From: Joyebacterum sp964521425
GTDB lineage: Bacteria > Joyebacterota > Joyebacteria > Joyebacterales > Joyebacteraceae
Assembly (NCBI GenBank): GCA_964521425.1
Contig: CAZFRO010000002.1
Span: forward strand, 1 to 64,000
Direction: 5' to 3'
Length of the DNA stretch: 64,000 bases
The notes beneath the pieces were generated by a model. It made no database searches. It worked only from the letters and a program-made list of their open reading frames with translations, and was not told the DNA's origin. This document shows positions 31,193 to 40,109 of this stretch, piece after piece. How positions within the stretch are numbered: the first letter of the stretch is position 1; the number at the start of each line of letters is the position of its first letter. The translations under genes were made by a program, and so were the position numbers.

Positions 31193-32800
31193 ATGCCCAA
31201 GTTCATCTTCATTACAGGTGGAGTCGTTTCCGCGCTCGGGAAGGGGATAGCCTCCGCTTCGATCGGCTATCTTCTGGAGAGCCGCGGAATCAGCGTCACG
31301 ATGCTCAAGTGTGATCCCTATCTGAACGTGGATCCGGGAACGATGAGCCCCATCCAGCACGGCGAGGTCTTCGTGACCGACGACGGCGCTGAGACGGATC
31401 TCGATCTCGGACACTACGAGCGCTTCATCGACAGGGAACTCAGTGAGGCCAACAACATCACGACAGGCCAGATCTACGACACGATCATCAAGAAGGAGAG
31501 ACGCGGCGACTATCTCGGTGGGACAGTGCAGGTCGTGCCGCATGTCACAAACGAGATCAAGGAGCGCATCCTCAAGCTCGCTCTGGACACGGGCGTCGAT
31601 GTAGTTATCGCGGAGATCGGCGGCACCGTTGGTGACATCGAGAGCCTTCCATTCCTGGAAGCCATCAGACAGATGCGCCTCGATCTTGGCGCCGACGACA
31701 CGCTCTTCATACACCTGACCCTTGTTCCATACATCAAGACGGCCGGGGAACTCAAGACCAAGCCGACGCAGCACAGCGTGAGAGCCCTGAGGGACATCGG
31801 CATCCAGCCGGACATTCTGATGTGCAGAACCGAGCGCGAACTTGGGCCAGACCTCAAGAAGAAGATAGCCCTCTTCTGCAATGTCCGGATATCAGACGTG
31901 ATCGATGCCAGGGACGTGCGTTCGATCTACGAAGTCCCGCTTCGCTTTCACGAGGACGGGCTTGACGGCATCGTGATCTCGAAGCTGAGGCTTGAGGCAG
32001 GTCCAGCCGACCTGAGTGCGATGGAGACGGTGGTCGAGAGGATCTACAACCCCAAGAAGGACGTCAGAATCGCCGTCTGCGGAAAGTACATCGATCTCAA
32101 GGACGCCTACAAGAGCATCAGTGAGGCGTTCCTTCATGCCGGAGCCGAGAACGATGTGCGAGTCGAACTCGCCTGGATCGATGTCGAGGATGTCGAGCGC
32201 GCGGGAAGCGCGGACAAGATACTCGAAGGCATGGACGGCATTCTCGTCCCGGGTGGTTTCGGAGAGCGTGGCATAGAGGGGAAGATAGCCTGCGTCGGAT
32301 ACGCGCGTCGACACGGTGTTCCCTATTTCGGGATCTGCCTCGGCATGCACTGCGCAGTCATTGAGTATGCACGCAACGTCTGCGGTCTCGCGGACGCGCA
32401 CTCGACCGAGTTCGTAGCGGGCACACAGAATCCGGTAATCGACCTTCTGCCCGAGCAGACCGGTGTAGTGAATAAGGGCGGAACGATGCGCCTTGGCGGA
32501 TGCGATTGCAGGCTCCTGGTCGGATCGCGTGCAAATGAGGCCTACGCCGCGGATGCGGTGCGCGAACGCCACCGCCATCGCTACGAGTACAGTAACGATT
32601 ACAGGTCGCTTCTCGAATCGAAGGGACTCGTTTCCGCAGGCGTGTACGAGAAGAAGGACCTTGTTGAGATCGTTGAGATCACGGATCACCCGTGGTTCGT
32701 TGCCTGCCAGTTCCATCCCGAGTTCAAGTCACGGCCGGGCAGGGCTCACCCGCTCTTTCGCGAATTCGTAGGCGCGGCTCTCAAGCACAGCGGCGGTTGA
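31193..32800 (+). CDS. pyrG: CTP synthase
   Basis: CTP synthase aminates UTP to CTP using glutamine. The 535-residue protein has the synthetase domain start FIFITGGVVSALGKGIASASIGYLLESRG and LNVDPGTMSPIQHGEVFVTDDGAETDLDLGHYERF. The glutaminase domain has the nucleophile in PYFGICLGMHCAVIEYARN and the closing CQFHPEFKSRPGRAHPLF. Its placement between kdsB and kdsA fits the supply of CTP for CMP-Kdo. ATG 31193 follows GAGAGAGGGG. Confidence 0.97.
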   Translation: MPKFIFITGGVVSALGKGIASASIGYLLESRGISVTMLKCDPYLNVDPGTMSPIQHGEVFVTDDGAETDLDLGHYERFIDRELSEANNITTGQIYDTIIKKERRGDYLGGTVQVVPHVTNEIKERILKLALDTGVDVVIAEIGGTVGDIESLPFLEAIRQMRLDLGADDTLFIHLTLVPYIKTAGELKTKPTQHSVRALRDIGIQPDILMCRTERELGPDLKKKIALFCNVRISDVIDARDVRSIYEVPLRFHEDGLDGIVISKLRLEAGPADLSAMETVVERIYNPKKDVRIAVCGKYIDLKDAYKSISEAFLHAGAENDVRVELAWIDVEDVERAGSADKILEGMDGILVPGGFGERGIEGKIACVGYARRHGVPYFGICLGMHCAVIEYARNVCGLADAHSTEFVAGTQNPVIDLLPEQTGVVNKGGTMRLGGCDCRLLVGSRANEAYAADAVRERHRHRYEYSNDYRSLLESKGLVSAGVYEKKDLVEIVEITDHPWFVACQFHPEFKSRPGRAHPLFREFVGAALKHSGG

Positions 32801-32834
32801 CATTGCATCGCGGATGAAGGAAGAGGAAAAGCAG

Positions 32835-33662
32835 ATGGCCGAGAACCCGATCGCCATCGGTGGAGTGAAGATAGGTAGTGGGCAACCTCTGGCTCTGATA
32901 GCAGGGCCGTGCGCGCTCGAGAGCGAGGAGATGGTTCTCCATGTCGCGGAAGCGCTCGTCGGCATCGGTGAACGCCTGGAGATCGGTGTCGTCTTCAAGT
33001 CGTCGTATCTCAAGGACAACAGAATGTCCCACGGTTCATACGCAGGACCGGGACTAGATGAGGGATTGACCATTCTGTCGCGCGTGAAGAGAGAGACCGG
33101 TCTTGCGCTCATCACGGACATCCACACGGCGGAGGAGGCACGAAGTGCTGCGGATGTCGTGGACGCGCTCCAGATTCCGGCCTTCCTGTGCAGACAGACG
33201 AGGCTTCTTCACGCGGCCGCAGAGACAGGCAAGCCCCTGAACGTCAAGAAGGGGCAGTTCATGGCGCCCGAGGATATGGGGAAGGTCGCCGGGAAGGCGG
33301 TGGCGGCCGGAAACCCGAGGGTGCTTCTGACGGAACGCGGTGTGTCGTTTGGATATCACAACCTCGTTGTCGATATGCGGGCGGTGCCGATAATGCAGGG
33401 TCTCGGGTATCCGGTTGTGTTCGACGCGACGCACAGCGTTCAGCTTCCGGGAGCGGCGGGAGGTGTGTCCGGCGGGCAGCCTGAGTTCGTGCCGGTACTG
33501 GCCAGGGCGGCCTGCGCGGCAGGGTGCGACGCGCTCTTTATCGAGACCCACCCGAGCCCGTCCACGGCGCTCTCCGACGCGCAATCGATGATATCTCTGG
33601 ATGAGTTGCCGCGGATGCTTGAGGATGTGCTGGCCGTGGCACGGGTCATTCGGACCGGATAG
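32835..33662 (+). CDS. kdsA: 3-deoxy-8-phosphooctulonate synthase
   Basis: KdsA condenses phosphoenolpyruvate with arabinose 5-phosphate to Kdo 8-phosphate. About 275 residues; key segments are ALIAGPCALESEEM, VFKSSYLKDNRMS, QIPAFLCRQTRLLHAAAETGKPLNVKKGQFMAPEDM and VVFDATHSVQLPG. The cysteine in GPCALES is the metal ligand of metal-dependent forms; here the metal-binding position NVKKGQ has N as in metal-independent enzymes, so the type is uncertain. ATG 32835 after GAGGAAAAG is preferred over ATG 32814. Confidence 0.93.
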   Translation: MAENPIAIGGVKIGSGQPLALIAGPCALESEEMVLHVAEALVGIGERLEIGVVFKSSYLKDNRMSHGSYAGPGLDEGLTILSRVKRETGLALITDIHTAEEARSAADVVDALQIPAFLCRQTRLLHAAAETGKPLNVKKGQFMAPEDMGKVAGKAVAAGNPRVLLTERGVSFGYHNLVVDMRAVPIMQGLGYPVVFDATHSVQLPGAAGGVSGGQPEFVPVLARAACAAGCDALFIETHPSPSTALSDAQSMISLDELPRMLEDVLAVARVIRTG

Positions 33663-33673
33663 GGGGGGCAGGA

Positions 33674-34210
33674 TTGATCACGCTTGAACGTTCCGCTGCA
33701 GAGAGAATCCGGGTGCTTGTTCTCGATATCGATGGAGTACTCACAAGACCCGAACTCGTTCTCGGAAAGGACGGAGAGGAGCTCAAGGTCTTCTCGGTGA
33801 GGGACGGCGTGGCGATCAAGTTTGCGCAGCACGCGGGAATCGATGTTGCTTTCCTGTCTGCGCGAGCGTCATCGATCGTCGAGCACAGGGCGACGATGCT
33901 AGGCGTGACAGAGGTCTACCAGGGAGAGCATGCGAAGCTGTCCCGTGTCCGGAAGATAGCCGAAGAGCATGGGATCGGTCTTGATGCCTTGGCCTATGTT
34001 GGGGATGACATCGTTGACATCGAGCCACTGAAGGCTGTCGGAATCGGTGTTGCGGTCGCGGATGCGTGTCCCGATGTCCTCGCGGTCGTCCAGCACGTGA
34101 CGGAAGCGCTCGGTGGCAGAGGCGCGGTCAGGGAAACGGTAGAGGCGATTCTCAAGACCCGTGGTGACTGGGAGACGATCGTCCAGAGCTACATCACGAA
34201 CGCGGGTTGA
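33674..34210 (+). CDS. kdsC: Kdo-8-phosphate phosphatase (HAD family)
   Basis: The 178-residue C0-type HAD phosphatase has the nucleophile motif VLVLDIDGVLTRPELVLGKDG, motif II in AFLSARASSIVEHRATMLGV, and motif III/IV in YVGDDIVDIEPLKAVGIGVAVADA. These match KdsC, which releases phosphate from Kdo 8-phosphate. TTG 33674 follows GGGGGGCAGGA. It lies between kdsA and kdsD, as expected. Confidence 0.93.
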   Translation: MITLERSAAERIRVLVLDIDGVLTRPELVLGKDGEELKVFSVRDGVAIKFAQHAGIDVAFLSARASSIVEHRATMLGVTEVYQGEHAKLSRVRKIAEEHGIGLDALAYVGDDIVDIEPLKAVGIGVAVADACPDVLAVVQHVTEALGGRGAVRETVEAILKTRGDWETIVQSYITNAG

Positions 34211-34286
34211 CGGCCTGAGCTGCAACACGCGGCGTCGGACGTTCACAGGGCGGCCGCAACCAGTGGCGCATGGAATGGGGAGAACA

Positions 34287-35294
34287 GTGAGCGGTGTGTC
34301 AGAAGAAGTTTGGGACGTTCTCAGAGATCGCCTGGTAGCACACGGGCGCGAGGTGCTGACGATAGAGCGGGACGGAATAGCCCGACTCGCAACTGATCTC
34401 GGCTCCGACTTCGCGAAGGCTGCCCTGAAGATCATTGAGACCGAGGGCAGGCTTGTTGTATGCGGGGTCGGCAAGTCCGGCATCGTCGCCCGGAAGATAG
34501 CAGCGACGTTTGCGAGCACCGGGACGCCTTCGTTCTTCCTGCATTCGTCAGAGGCCCTGCACGGCGACCTTGGGACCGTGGGCTCCGGCGACATCGTCCT
34601 TGCCGTCTCGAAGAGTGGTGAGGGACAGGAACTGCTCGCGATCATGCCGGTCTTCAAAGAGATCGGCGTGCCCATCATCGCGATCACTGGGTCGGTAACA
34701 TCGACGCTTGCGAGGGGGTCAGACGTCGTTCTCGACGCCTCAGTCGAGAAGGAGGCGTGCCCGATGGACCTCGTGCCGACGGCCAGCACGACCGTGGCTC
34801 TGGCTCTGGGTGACGCTCTTGCGATTGTGGTCATGAGGGAGAAGGATGTCGATGCCAATCGGTTTGCGGCTTTTCACCCGGGGGGAGCGTTGGGACGTCG
34901 CCTGCTCCTCAGGGTACGCGACGCCATGCATAGCGGCGCAGAGCTTCCGGTGGTCCGTGATACTGCCCTGATGCATGAGGCGATCGTCGAGATTGCGAAC
35001 AAGCGTCTTGGGATGACGACCATCGTGGATGATGGGGGGCGACTCGCGGGTATCGTATCTGACGGGGACCTCAAGCGGATTCTGATGCAGCGGTCCGATA
35101 TCCTGGACGTGCCGGTTCAGGAAGTCATGGTCCGGAATCCGAAGACGATCGCAGAGGACACCCTGCTCGCTGAGGCACTTGAGCAGATGGAGACGGCCAC
35201 CCCAAGCCCGATCACATCTCTCATCGTTCTTGATGACGACGGGTGTCCAAAAGGTGTCATTCACATCCACGACTGCCTCAAAGCAGTCGGATAG
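34287..35294 (+). CDS. kdsD: Arabinose-5-phosphate isomerase (SIS and two CBS domains)
   Basis: KdsD converts ribulose 5-phosphate to arabinose 5-phosphate for Kdo synthesis. The SIS domain contains VVCGVGKSGIVARKIAATFASTGTPSFFLHSSEALHGDLG and VLAVSKSGEGQELLAIMPVF, and the family-specific FHPGGALGRRLLLRVRDAMH leads into two CBS domains ending KGVIHIHDCLKAVG. GTG 34287, five bases after GGGGA, is the best start; ATG 34275 is possible. About 335 residues, normal for the family. Confidence 0.94.
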   Translation: MSGVSEEVWDVLRDRLVAHGREVLTIERDGIARLATDLGSDFAKAALKIIETEGRLVVCGVGKSGIVARKIAATFASTGTPSFFLHSSEALHGDLGTVGSGDIVLAVSKSGEGQELLAIMPVFKEIGVPIIAITGSVTSTLARGSDVVLDASVEKEACPMDLVPTASTTVALALGDALAIVVMREKDVDANRFAAFHPGGALGRRLLLRVRDAMHSGAELPVVRDTALMHEAIVEIANKRLGMTTIVDDGGRLAGIVSDGDLKRILMQRSDILDVPVQEVMVRNPKTIAEDTLLAEALEQMETATPSPITSLIVLDDDGCPKGVIHIHDCLKAVG

Positions 35295-35304
35295 CCTCAC
35301 TCGT

Positions 35305-35334
35305 TGACCGCAGGGAACCCCTTCTGCTATTCTA
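35305..35334 (+). promoter_or_regulatory. Predicted sigma-70 promoter upstream of lptC (distal)
   Basis: TTGACC (35305-35310) and TATTCT (35329-35334) are spaced by 18 bases at the start of the 214-base gap between kdsD and lptC. A second candidate lies closer to the gene. Confidence 0.5.
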
Positions 35335-35390
35335 CATTGCGCTCGACCGACTGGTTCGAGAGAACCGTTGTCGGCATTCAAGCGTGCGGC

Positions 35391-35419
35391 TTGTGAGCGA
35401 GCCCAAACCTGCGTATATT
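35391..35419 (+). promoter_or_regulatory. Predicted sigma-70 promoter upstream of lptC (proximal)
   Basis: TTGTGA (35391-35396) and TATATT (35414-35419) are separated by 17 bases and end about 90 bases before the lptC start. The two candidates suggest that the lptC-lptB-rpoN part is transcribed separately from the kds genes. Confidence 0.6.
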
Positions 35420-35508
35420 GGGGCAAAGGGATTCGCAGTGCTGCCGCCCAGCGGGGGCTATCCTGCTCCTGAGGGCGCCGGCGGTGATTCAGCTTGTTAG
35501 GAGGGGCG

Positions 35509-36072
35509 TTGTCCAGGAGATATCTGAAGGCCATCCCTGCTCTCCTGTTCGCTGTGCTCGTCACGCTTTCGGGGTGCGATCACGGGGCTCAGAGTGAGAC
35601 GGGTGGCGGAGGTGTGCTTCCCGACCAGGAGATAAGCAACTTCAAACTGACGCAGACCAGTGACGGACGTGTCATGTGGACACTCTCGGCCACACTGGGG
35701 CTCGTGTTCGAAGAGGCGGATCGGGTCGAGACGACTTCTCCCCGGGTCGATTTCTTCGATGAGGACGGAGAGCTCAGATCGACATTGACAGCACGCACGG
35801 GTCTTCTGCGGCGGCGCACGAGTGACATGGAGGTGCTGGGAAACGTCGTTGTCAAGTCGGCTGACGGGACCGTGCTCGAGACCGAGAGGCTCCTCTGGTC
35901 CGAGCAGAAGGGCAGGATCGAGACCGACAGGGCAGTGCGCGTCACCAAGGACGGTGATGTCATGACAGGTATCGGTGCGGAGGCGGACCCGGACCTCAAG
36001 AATCTGCGTATCCTAAGTGATTTCAAGGCCTACGTGCGCTCGGCGTCGGGCGAACTCGAGGAAGAGCACTAG
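35509..36072 (+). CDS. lptC: LptC-like LPS export protein, predicted lipoprotein
   Basis: The 187-residue protein has an OstA/LptC-like beta-jellyroll region: ISNFKLTQTSDGRVMWTLSATLGLVFEEADRVETTSPRVDFFDEDGELRSTLTARTGLL, then MEVLGNVVVKSADGTVLETERLLW. LptC bridges the LptBFG transporter to periplasmic LptA. Unlike the bitopic enterobacterial protein, this one has a lipobox L20-S-G-C23 after a hydrophobic signal, so it is probably lipid-anchored. TTG 35509 follows TAGGAGGGG. lptB follows after 3 bases; no lptA gene lies between. Confidence 0.82.
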   Translation: MSRRYLKAIPALLFAVLVTLSGCDHGAQSETGGGGVLPDQEISNFKLTQTSDGRVMWTLSATLGLVFEEADRVETTSPRVDFFDEDGELRSTLTARTGLLRRRTSDMEVLGNVVVKSADGTVLETERLLWSEQKGRIETDRAVRVTKDGDVMTGIGAEADPDLKNLRILSDFKAYVRSASGELEEEH

Positions 36073-36075
36073 CGA

Positions 36076-36846
36076 ATGAGTGACGAGCGTACTGGAAGAC
36101 ACGAACGAGAGCGTGGTCCGAAGCCTGGCGAACTCAGGGCATCGGGGCTTGTGAAGAGCTACGCGCGTCGCAGGGTCGTAAACGAAGTCGACCTTACGCT
36201 CAAGCGGGGAGAGGTAGTCGGTCTCCTTGGGCCGAACGGCGCCGGCAAGACCACGACCTTCCATATGATGGTCGGGCTTCTGAAACCCGATTCCGGCAGC
36301 GTCTTCCTTGACGATGAGGACATCACCCGGCTTCCGATGTACAGGCGCGCGACCAGAGGTGTCGGATATCTATCGCAGGAATCATCGATCTTCCGTGGGC
36401 TTACTGTTGGACAGAACATAATGGCCATTCTTGAAACACTGGATCTCTCACGGGCAGAGCGGCGAGAGAGGCTCGGCGAGCTACTGGCAGAGCTTGGTGT
36501 GGAGGAGCTCAAGAATCAATCGGCAGCGACTCTGTCCGGAGGAGAGAGGCGGAGAGTGGAGATAACGAGAGCCCTCGTTACGAATCCCGCGTTTCTCCTG
36601 CTTGACGAGCCGTTCGTTGGAATAGACCCGATCGTCGTTCAGGACATACAGGCGATCATCAGGAGACTGCAGAAGCGCAATATAGGGATTCTGATCACGG
36701 ACCACAGCGTACGTGAAACGTTGTCCGTAACCGATCGTGCGTATATCATGTATGAGGGGAAGATACTCCTCTCGGGGGGAGCGCAGGAGCTGGCGACCAA
36801 CGAGGAAGCCAGACGACTCTATCTCGGTGAACGGTTCCAGCTCTAG
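36076..36846 (+). CDS. lptB: LPS export ABC transporter ATP-binding protein LptB
   Basis: The 256-residue ABC ATPase has Walker A in GLLGPNGAGKTTTFHMM, the Q-loop segment GVGYLSQESSIFRGLTVGQN, the signature LSGGERRRVEITRAL, Walker B in FLLLDEPFVGIDPI and the switch histidine in ILITDHSVRETL. The SIFRGLTV and DHSVRETL sequences are typical of LptB. It powers LPS extraction with LptF and LptG, which are encoded at 52.4-54.8 kb. rpoN follows, as in proteobacteria. Confidence 0.95.
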   Translation: MSDERTGRHERERGPKPGELRASGLVKSYARRRVVNEVDLTLKRGEVVGLLGPNGAGKTTTFHMMVGLLKPDSGSVFLDDEDITRLPMYRRATRGVGYLSQESSIFRGLTVGQNIMAILETLDLSRAERRERLGELLAELGVEELKNQSAATLSGGERRRVEITRALVTNPAFLLLDEPFVGIDPIVVQDIQAIIRRLQKRNIGILITDHSVRETLSVTDRAYIMYEGKILLSGGAQELATNEEARRLYLGERFQL

Positions 36847-36873
36847 CCTGGGATCGGCAAGGAGACGAGCATC

Positions 36874-38343
36874 ATGGACATGAAACCAGGCCTTCACCTG
36901 AGGATGTCGCAGCAACTGGTCATGACGCCCAGACTGCAGATGGCCCTGAAGATTTTGCAGGTCTCGACGCTGGAGCTGGAGCAGTTCCTGAAGCAGGAGC
37001 TGTTGCAGAACCCCCTGCTTGAGGGCCTTGATGAGGACGACGAGACTGAGGGTGAGAGTACGGAGGAGGCGGGGGACGCGGAGAGGTCGGATGAGGATGG
37101 GGAGGCGCCGTCAGCTGAGAAGGAGAAGGCGGCCGAGGAACCCGCGAAGACCGAGGAAGATGACAGCACAGGCGAGGATCTGGACTGGGACGACTATCTC
37201 GATGACGTCTATGCACACGCGTACGGGCAGAACCTCGAGCGTGAGGAAGACGACCGGCTTGAGCGCGTCCCGGTTGCAGTAGCCACCTTTGAGGATCAGC
37301 TGAAACACCAGCTGCACGTCGAGTGCGGCGAGGATGAGCTGATCGGCACGGCCGAGTACATTATTGATGAGCTTGGCCGCGACGGCTACGTGAAGGACAC
37401 CGTGGAGGGCATTGCCTCCGCGCTGCGTGCCCCACTCTCTCTTGTGGAGCGCGCACTCAAGATGGTCCAGTCGCTGGATCCGGCGGGGATCGCGGCGCGT
37501 GACATAAGGGAATGTCTTCTTCTTCAGCTTGAACGCAAGGGAATGAGCGACAGCGTGGCGGCCAGAATCGTCACGACGTGCTTTGAGGAGCTGAAGGCGT
37601 GCAAGTACGATCAGATTCGCCGGAAGCTCGGCGTTACCACGGACGAACTCAGGAGCGCTATTGCTGAGATCTCCAAACTTGATCCGAGACCCAGGGTCGA
37701 CCCCGCGGTTGGTGATCCCGGCTACATAACGCCCGATCTCATCGTGGAAGAGGTCGACGGTGAGTACGTGGTCTACCTGAATGATCAGGATGTGCCGCGT
37801 GTTCGGATCAACCCGACTTACCGGCGCATCCTTCGCTCAGGAGGCAGCTCGGAGGAGAAGGAGTTCATCACCAAGAAGCTCAAGGCCGCTCGTTGGATCG
37901 TTCAGAGCATCGAGAATCGGCGCCGCACGATGGTCCGCGTCATGGAGAGTATCTCTCGGGCGCAGGCCGGTTTCTTTGAGAAGGGCATCTCAGCCATGAA
38001 GCCGCTCACGCTCCAGCAGATCGCCGACGATGTCAGTATGCATGAGTCGACGATCAGCAGGGTGACGAGAGGCAAGTACGTACAGACACCTCGCGGGACA
38101 TTCGAACTCAAGTACTTCTTCTCAAGCGGCATTCGTACGAGCGACGGAAGTGAGATTGCCTCCAAGGCCGTACAGGATGCGATGCGCGGCATCATGAGCC
38201 ACGAGGACAAGAAGAGGCCGTTGTCGGATCAGAAGATCGCGGAGGAACTCAAGAGGATGGGGTTCAGGATCTCGAGACGCGCGGTTGCGAAATACAGAGA
38301 CCAGATGGGTATTCTCCGGGCAGGGCTCCGCAAGGAGATATAG
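36874..38343 (+). CDS. rpoN: RNA polymerase sigma-54 factor
   Basis: The 489-residue sigma-54 has the glutamine-rich region I (LRMSQQLVMTPRLQMALKILQVSTLELEQFL), an acidic linker (about residues 50-100), the core-binding domain, and the C-terminal HTH and RpoN box (SRRAVAKYRDQMGI, the ARRTVAKYRE equivalent). It directs transcription from -24/-12 promoters with an AAA+ activator. No such activator is encoded in this window. ATG 36874 or 36880 are both possible. The location after lptB and near hpf and PTS genes repeats a widely conserved cluster. Confidence 0.95.
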   Translation: MDMKPGLHLRMSQQLVMTPRLQMALKILQVSTLELEQFLKQELLQNPLLEGLDEDDETEGESTEEAGDAERSDEDGEAPSAEKEKAAEEPAKTEEDDSTGEDLDWDDYLDDVYAHAYGQNLEREEDDRLERVPVAVATFEDQLKHQLHVECGEDELIGTAEYIIDELGRDGYVKDTVEGIASALRAPLSLVERALKMVQSLDPAGIAARDIRECLLLQLERKGMSDSVAARIVTTCFEELKACKYDQIRRKLGVTTDELRSAIAEISKLDPRPRVDPAVGDPGYITPDLIVEEVDGEYVVYLNDQDVPRVRINPTYRRILRSGGSSEEKEFITKKLKAARWIVQSIENRRRTMVRVMESISRAQAGFFEKGISAMKPLTLQQIADDVSMHESTISRVTRGKYVQTPRGTFELKYFFSSGIRTSDGSEIASKAVQDAMRGIMSHEDKKRPLSDQKIAEELKRMGFRISRRAVAKYRDQMGILRAGLRKEI

Positions 38344-38370
38344 CAGGCACAGGCAGCATGGGGGCTCGCA

Positions 38371-38616
38371 TTGCTCAAGGACGTTGTTCTGGAAGCGATG
38401 GACATCGATGTCGATCGGTTCACTCTCCTCTACTGGAAGACGGAGATCGGATCAGCAGTCGGTACGGGAGATGAACTCGTCGTAGTTGAGGCCGAGGAGG
38501 AGAAGACTGCCTTTTCGGTCCTCGCTCCATGCTCCGGAGTTCTCGTGGAGGTGCTGGCGCGTGAGGATCAGGAGGTCGCCATAGGCGATGTCCTAGGAAG
38601 GATCGAGTCCAATTGA
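38371..38616 (+). CDS. Standalone lipoyl/biotinyl-type carrier domain
   Basis: This small 81-residue protein consists of one biotinyl/lipoyl fold. DVDRFTLLYWKTEIGSAVGTGDELVVVEAEEEKTAFSVLAPCSGVLVEVLAREDQEVAIGDVLGRIES shows the usual paired beta hairpins. The target lysine is K in EEEKTAFSV, where 2-oxoacid dehydrogenase domains have DK(A/V). It has no catalytic domain. It starts at TTG 38371, and its stop overlaps lipA as TTGA, so carrier and lipoyl synthase are co-translated. It may be a free lipoyl carrier like GcvH, or an assembly carrier; biotin attachment is less likely because the MKM motif is absent. Confidence 0.8.
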   Translation: MLKDVVLEAMDIDVDRFTLLYWKTEIGSAVGTGDELVVVEAEEEKTAFSVLAPCSGVLVEVLAREDQEVAIGDVLGRIESN

Positions 38617-39491
38617 GTGGAGAATCAAGACTGCCACCGTGGTTGACCAAACCAATCTCGGACCCGGAGAGCACGCGGCGCGTCAAGGAGACGATCGCGG
38701 AACTCGGACTCACGACGGTGTGTGATGAGGCGAAATGCCCCAACAGAGTTGACTGCTTCGGCCGAGGCACGGCGACGTTCATGATCCTCGGAGACAACTG
38801 CACGCGCGACTGCCGATTCTGTTCGGTCTCGCACGCTGAGCCGACGACTCCGGACCCGGATGAGCCCCGGAGGATCGTGGAGGCAGTAGGACGGCTCGGA
38901 CTCGAGTACGTCGTCATCACGTCGGTGACGCGGGACGATCTTCCGGACGAGGGCGCGAGGCAGTTCGCGGAGACGGTGCGTGCCATTCGCCGCGGTCTCC
39001 CGAGTGTTGGTATCGAGGTGCTGACTCCGGACTTCAGCGGACGACCCGAACTCGTGGATGTTGTTCTTGAGGCGGGGCCGACTGTGTTCTCACACAATGT
39101 TGAGACGGTGCGGCGGCTCTATGGCGTGGTTCGACCCCAGGCCGACATGGACAGATCGCTCAGGCTGCTTGAGTACGCGGCCGGTGCGCGATACGACGGC
39201 CTCATCAAGTCATCACTGATGCTGGGGCTTGGCGAGACTCGGCTTGAGGTGGACGGGCTACTGAGGGATCTGAGGAGAGCGGGGACGGAGATCGTCTATC
39301 TTGGACAGTACCTGAGGCCATCCAAAGATCACCACAGAGTTGAGAGGTTCATTCCGCCGGAGGAGTTCGACGATATCAGAGAGACCGCACTTGGAATGGG
39401 ATTTGCCTGGGTATCTGCGGGGCCGTTTGTGAGGAGTTCCTATGAGGCCGAGCATGCGGCTCAGGCACTCGTGGGCGACCTGTGTTCGTGA
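38613..39491 (+). CDS. lipA: Lipoyl synthase
   Basis: This radical SAM enzyme inserts two sulfurs into a protein-bound octanoyl group. The 292-residue protein has the auxiliary cluster motif C-x4-C-x5-C in CDEAKCPNRVDCFGRGTATFMILG and the SAM cluster motif C-x3-C-x2-C in CTRDCRFCSV, with the C-terminal serine ligand region GPFVRSSYEA. TTG 38613 overlaps the preceding carrier gene. No lipB or lplA is seen near it. Confidence 0.95.
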   Translation: MSGESRLPPWLTKPISDPESTRRVKETIAELGLTTVCDEAKCPNRVDCFGRGTATFMILGDNCTRDCRFCSVSHAEPTTPDPDEPRRIVEAVGRLGLEYVVITSVTRDDLPDEGARQFAETVRAIRRGLPSVGIEVLTPDFSGRPELVDVVLEAGPTVFSHNVETVRRLYGVVRPQADMDRSLRLLEYAAGARYDGLIKSSLMLGLGETRLEVDGLLRDLRRAGTEIVYLGQYLRPSKDHHRVERFIPPEEFDDIRETALGMGFAWVSAGPFVRSSYEAEHAAQALVGDLCS

Positions 39492-39523
39492 GTTCCTGCA
39501 GTCAAAGGGGAAGGGAGAGGGCG

Positions 39524-40045
39524 ATGAATATCAGGATCACGGCGAGGCATTTTGACCTCGATGACGATCTGCGAGGTCACATCGAATCGAAGGTGGAGCA
39601 TCTCGCACACTACTTCGACCGCGTTGATGAGGCGAACGTGGTCCTTGAGAGGTCGGGGCACCGTCACATCGTGGACCTCACGGTGCACGCGTCGAGGATC
39701 GTAATCTCAAGCGAGCAATCCGCTGATGATTTCAGACTAGCATTCGACAGGGCCGTGGACAAAGTGGAACGCCAGGTGCGGAAGCACAAGGAGCGCATTC
39801 GCAGCCGCAGAGGAAGTGAAAACACAGCCGCAGCCGCCGCAGCCGCCGGCGGGGTTGCCGCGGAGGACATCGGCATACTCCCGGAGGAGATCGCGAGCAC
39901 GCGGATGAGTCCTGAAGACGCTTATCGCGAGCTTGAGGAGTTGGGAGCCAGATTCCTCGTGTTCTGGAATACGGAGACCGAGAGGGTCAACGTAATGTAC
40001 CGCCGGGACGATGGGGACTATGGGCTCGTGGAGCCCAGCAAGTAG
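39524..40045 (+). CDS. hpf: Ribosome hibernation promoting factor, long form
   Basis: The 173-residue HPF/RaiA protein has an N-terminal S30AE domain (MNIRITARHFDLDDDLRGHIESKVEHLAHYFDRVDEANVVL), an alanine/glycine-rich linker (AAAAAAAGGVAAED) and a C-terminal dimerisation domain (RMSPEDAYRELEELGARFLVFWNTETERVNVMYRRDDGDYGLVEP). The long form dimerises ribosomes into inactive 100S particles. ATG 39524 is correct; an earlier in-frame GTG lies inside lipA. Position near rpoN is conserved in many phyla. Confidence 0.93.
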   Translation: MNIRITARHFDLDDDLRGHIESKVEHLAHYFDRVDEANVVLERSGHRHIVDLTVHASRIVISSEQSADDFRLAFDRAVDKVERQVRKHKERIRSRRGSENTAAAAAAAGGVAAEDIGILPEEIASTRMSPEDAYRELEELGARFLVFWNTETERVNVMYRRDDGDYGLVEPSK

Positions 40046-40109
40046 TCGATGCGAGTGTGCCGCGCCTTCTGAGGCATGCGGCGGTGAAGTGATCCAGCGG
40101 AGCGTTCCC

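Noticed and set aside
36073..36075. lptA between lptC and lptB
   Set aside because: Only three bases separate the two genes, and the lptC frame carries a single OstA-like domain, so there is no hidden lptA.
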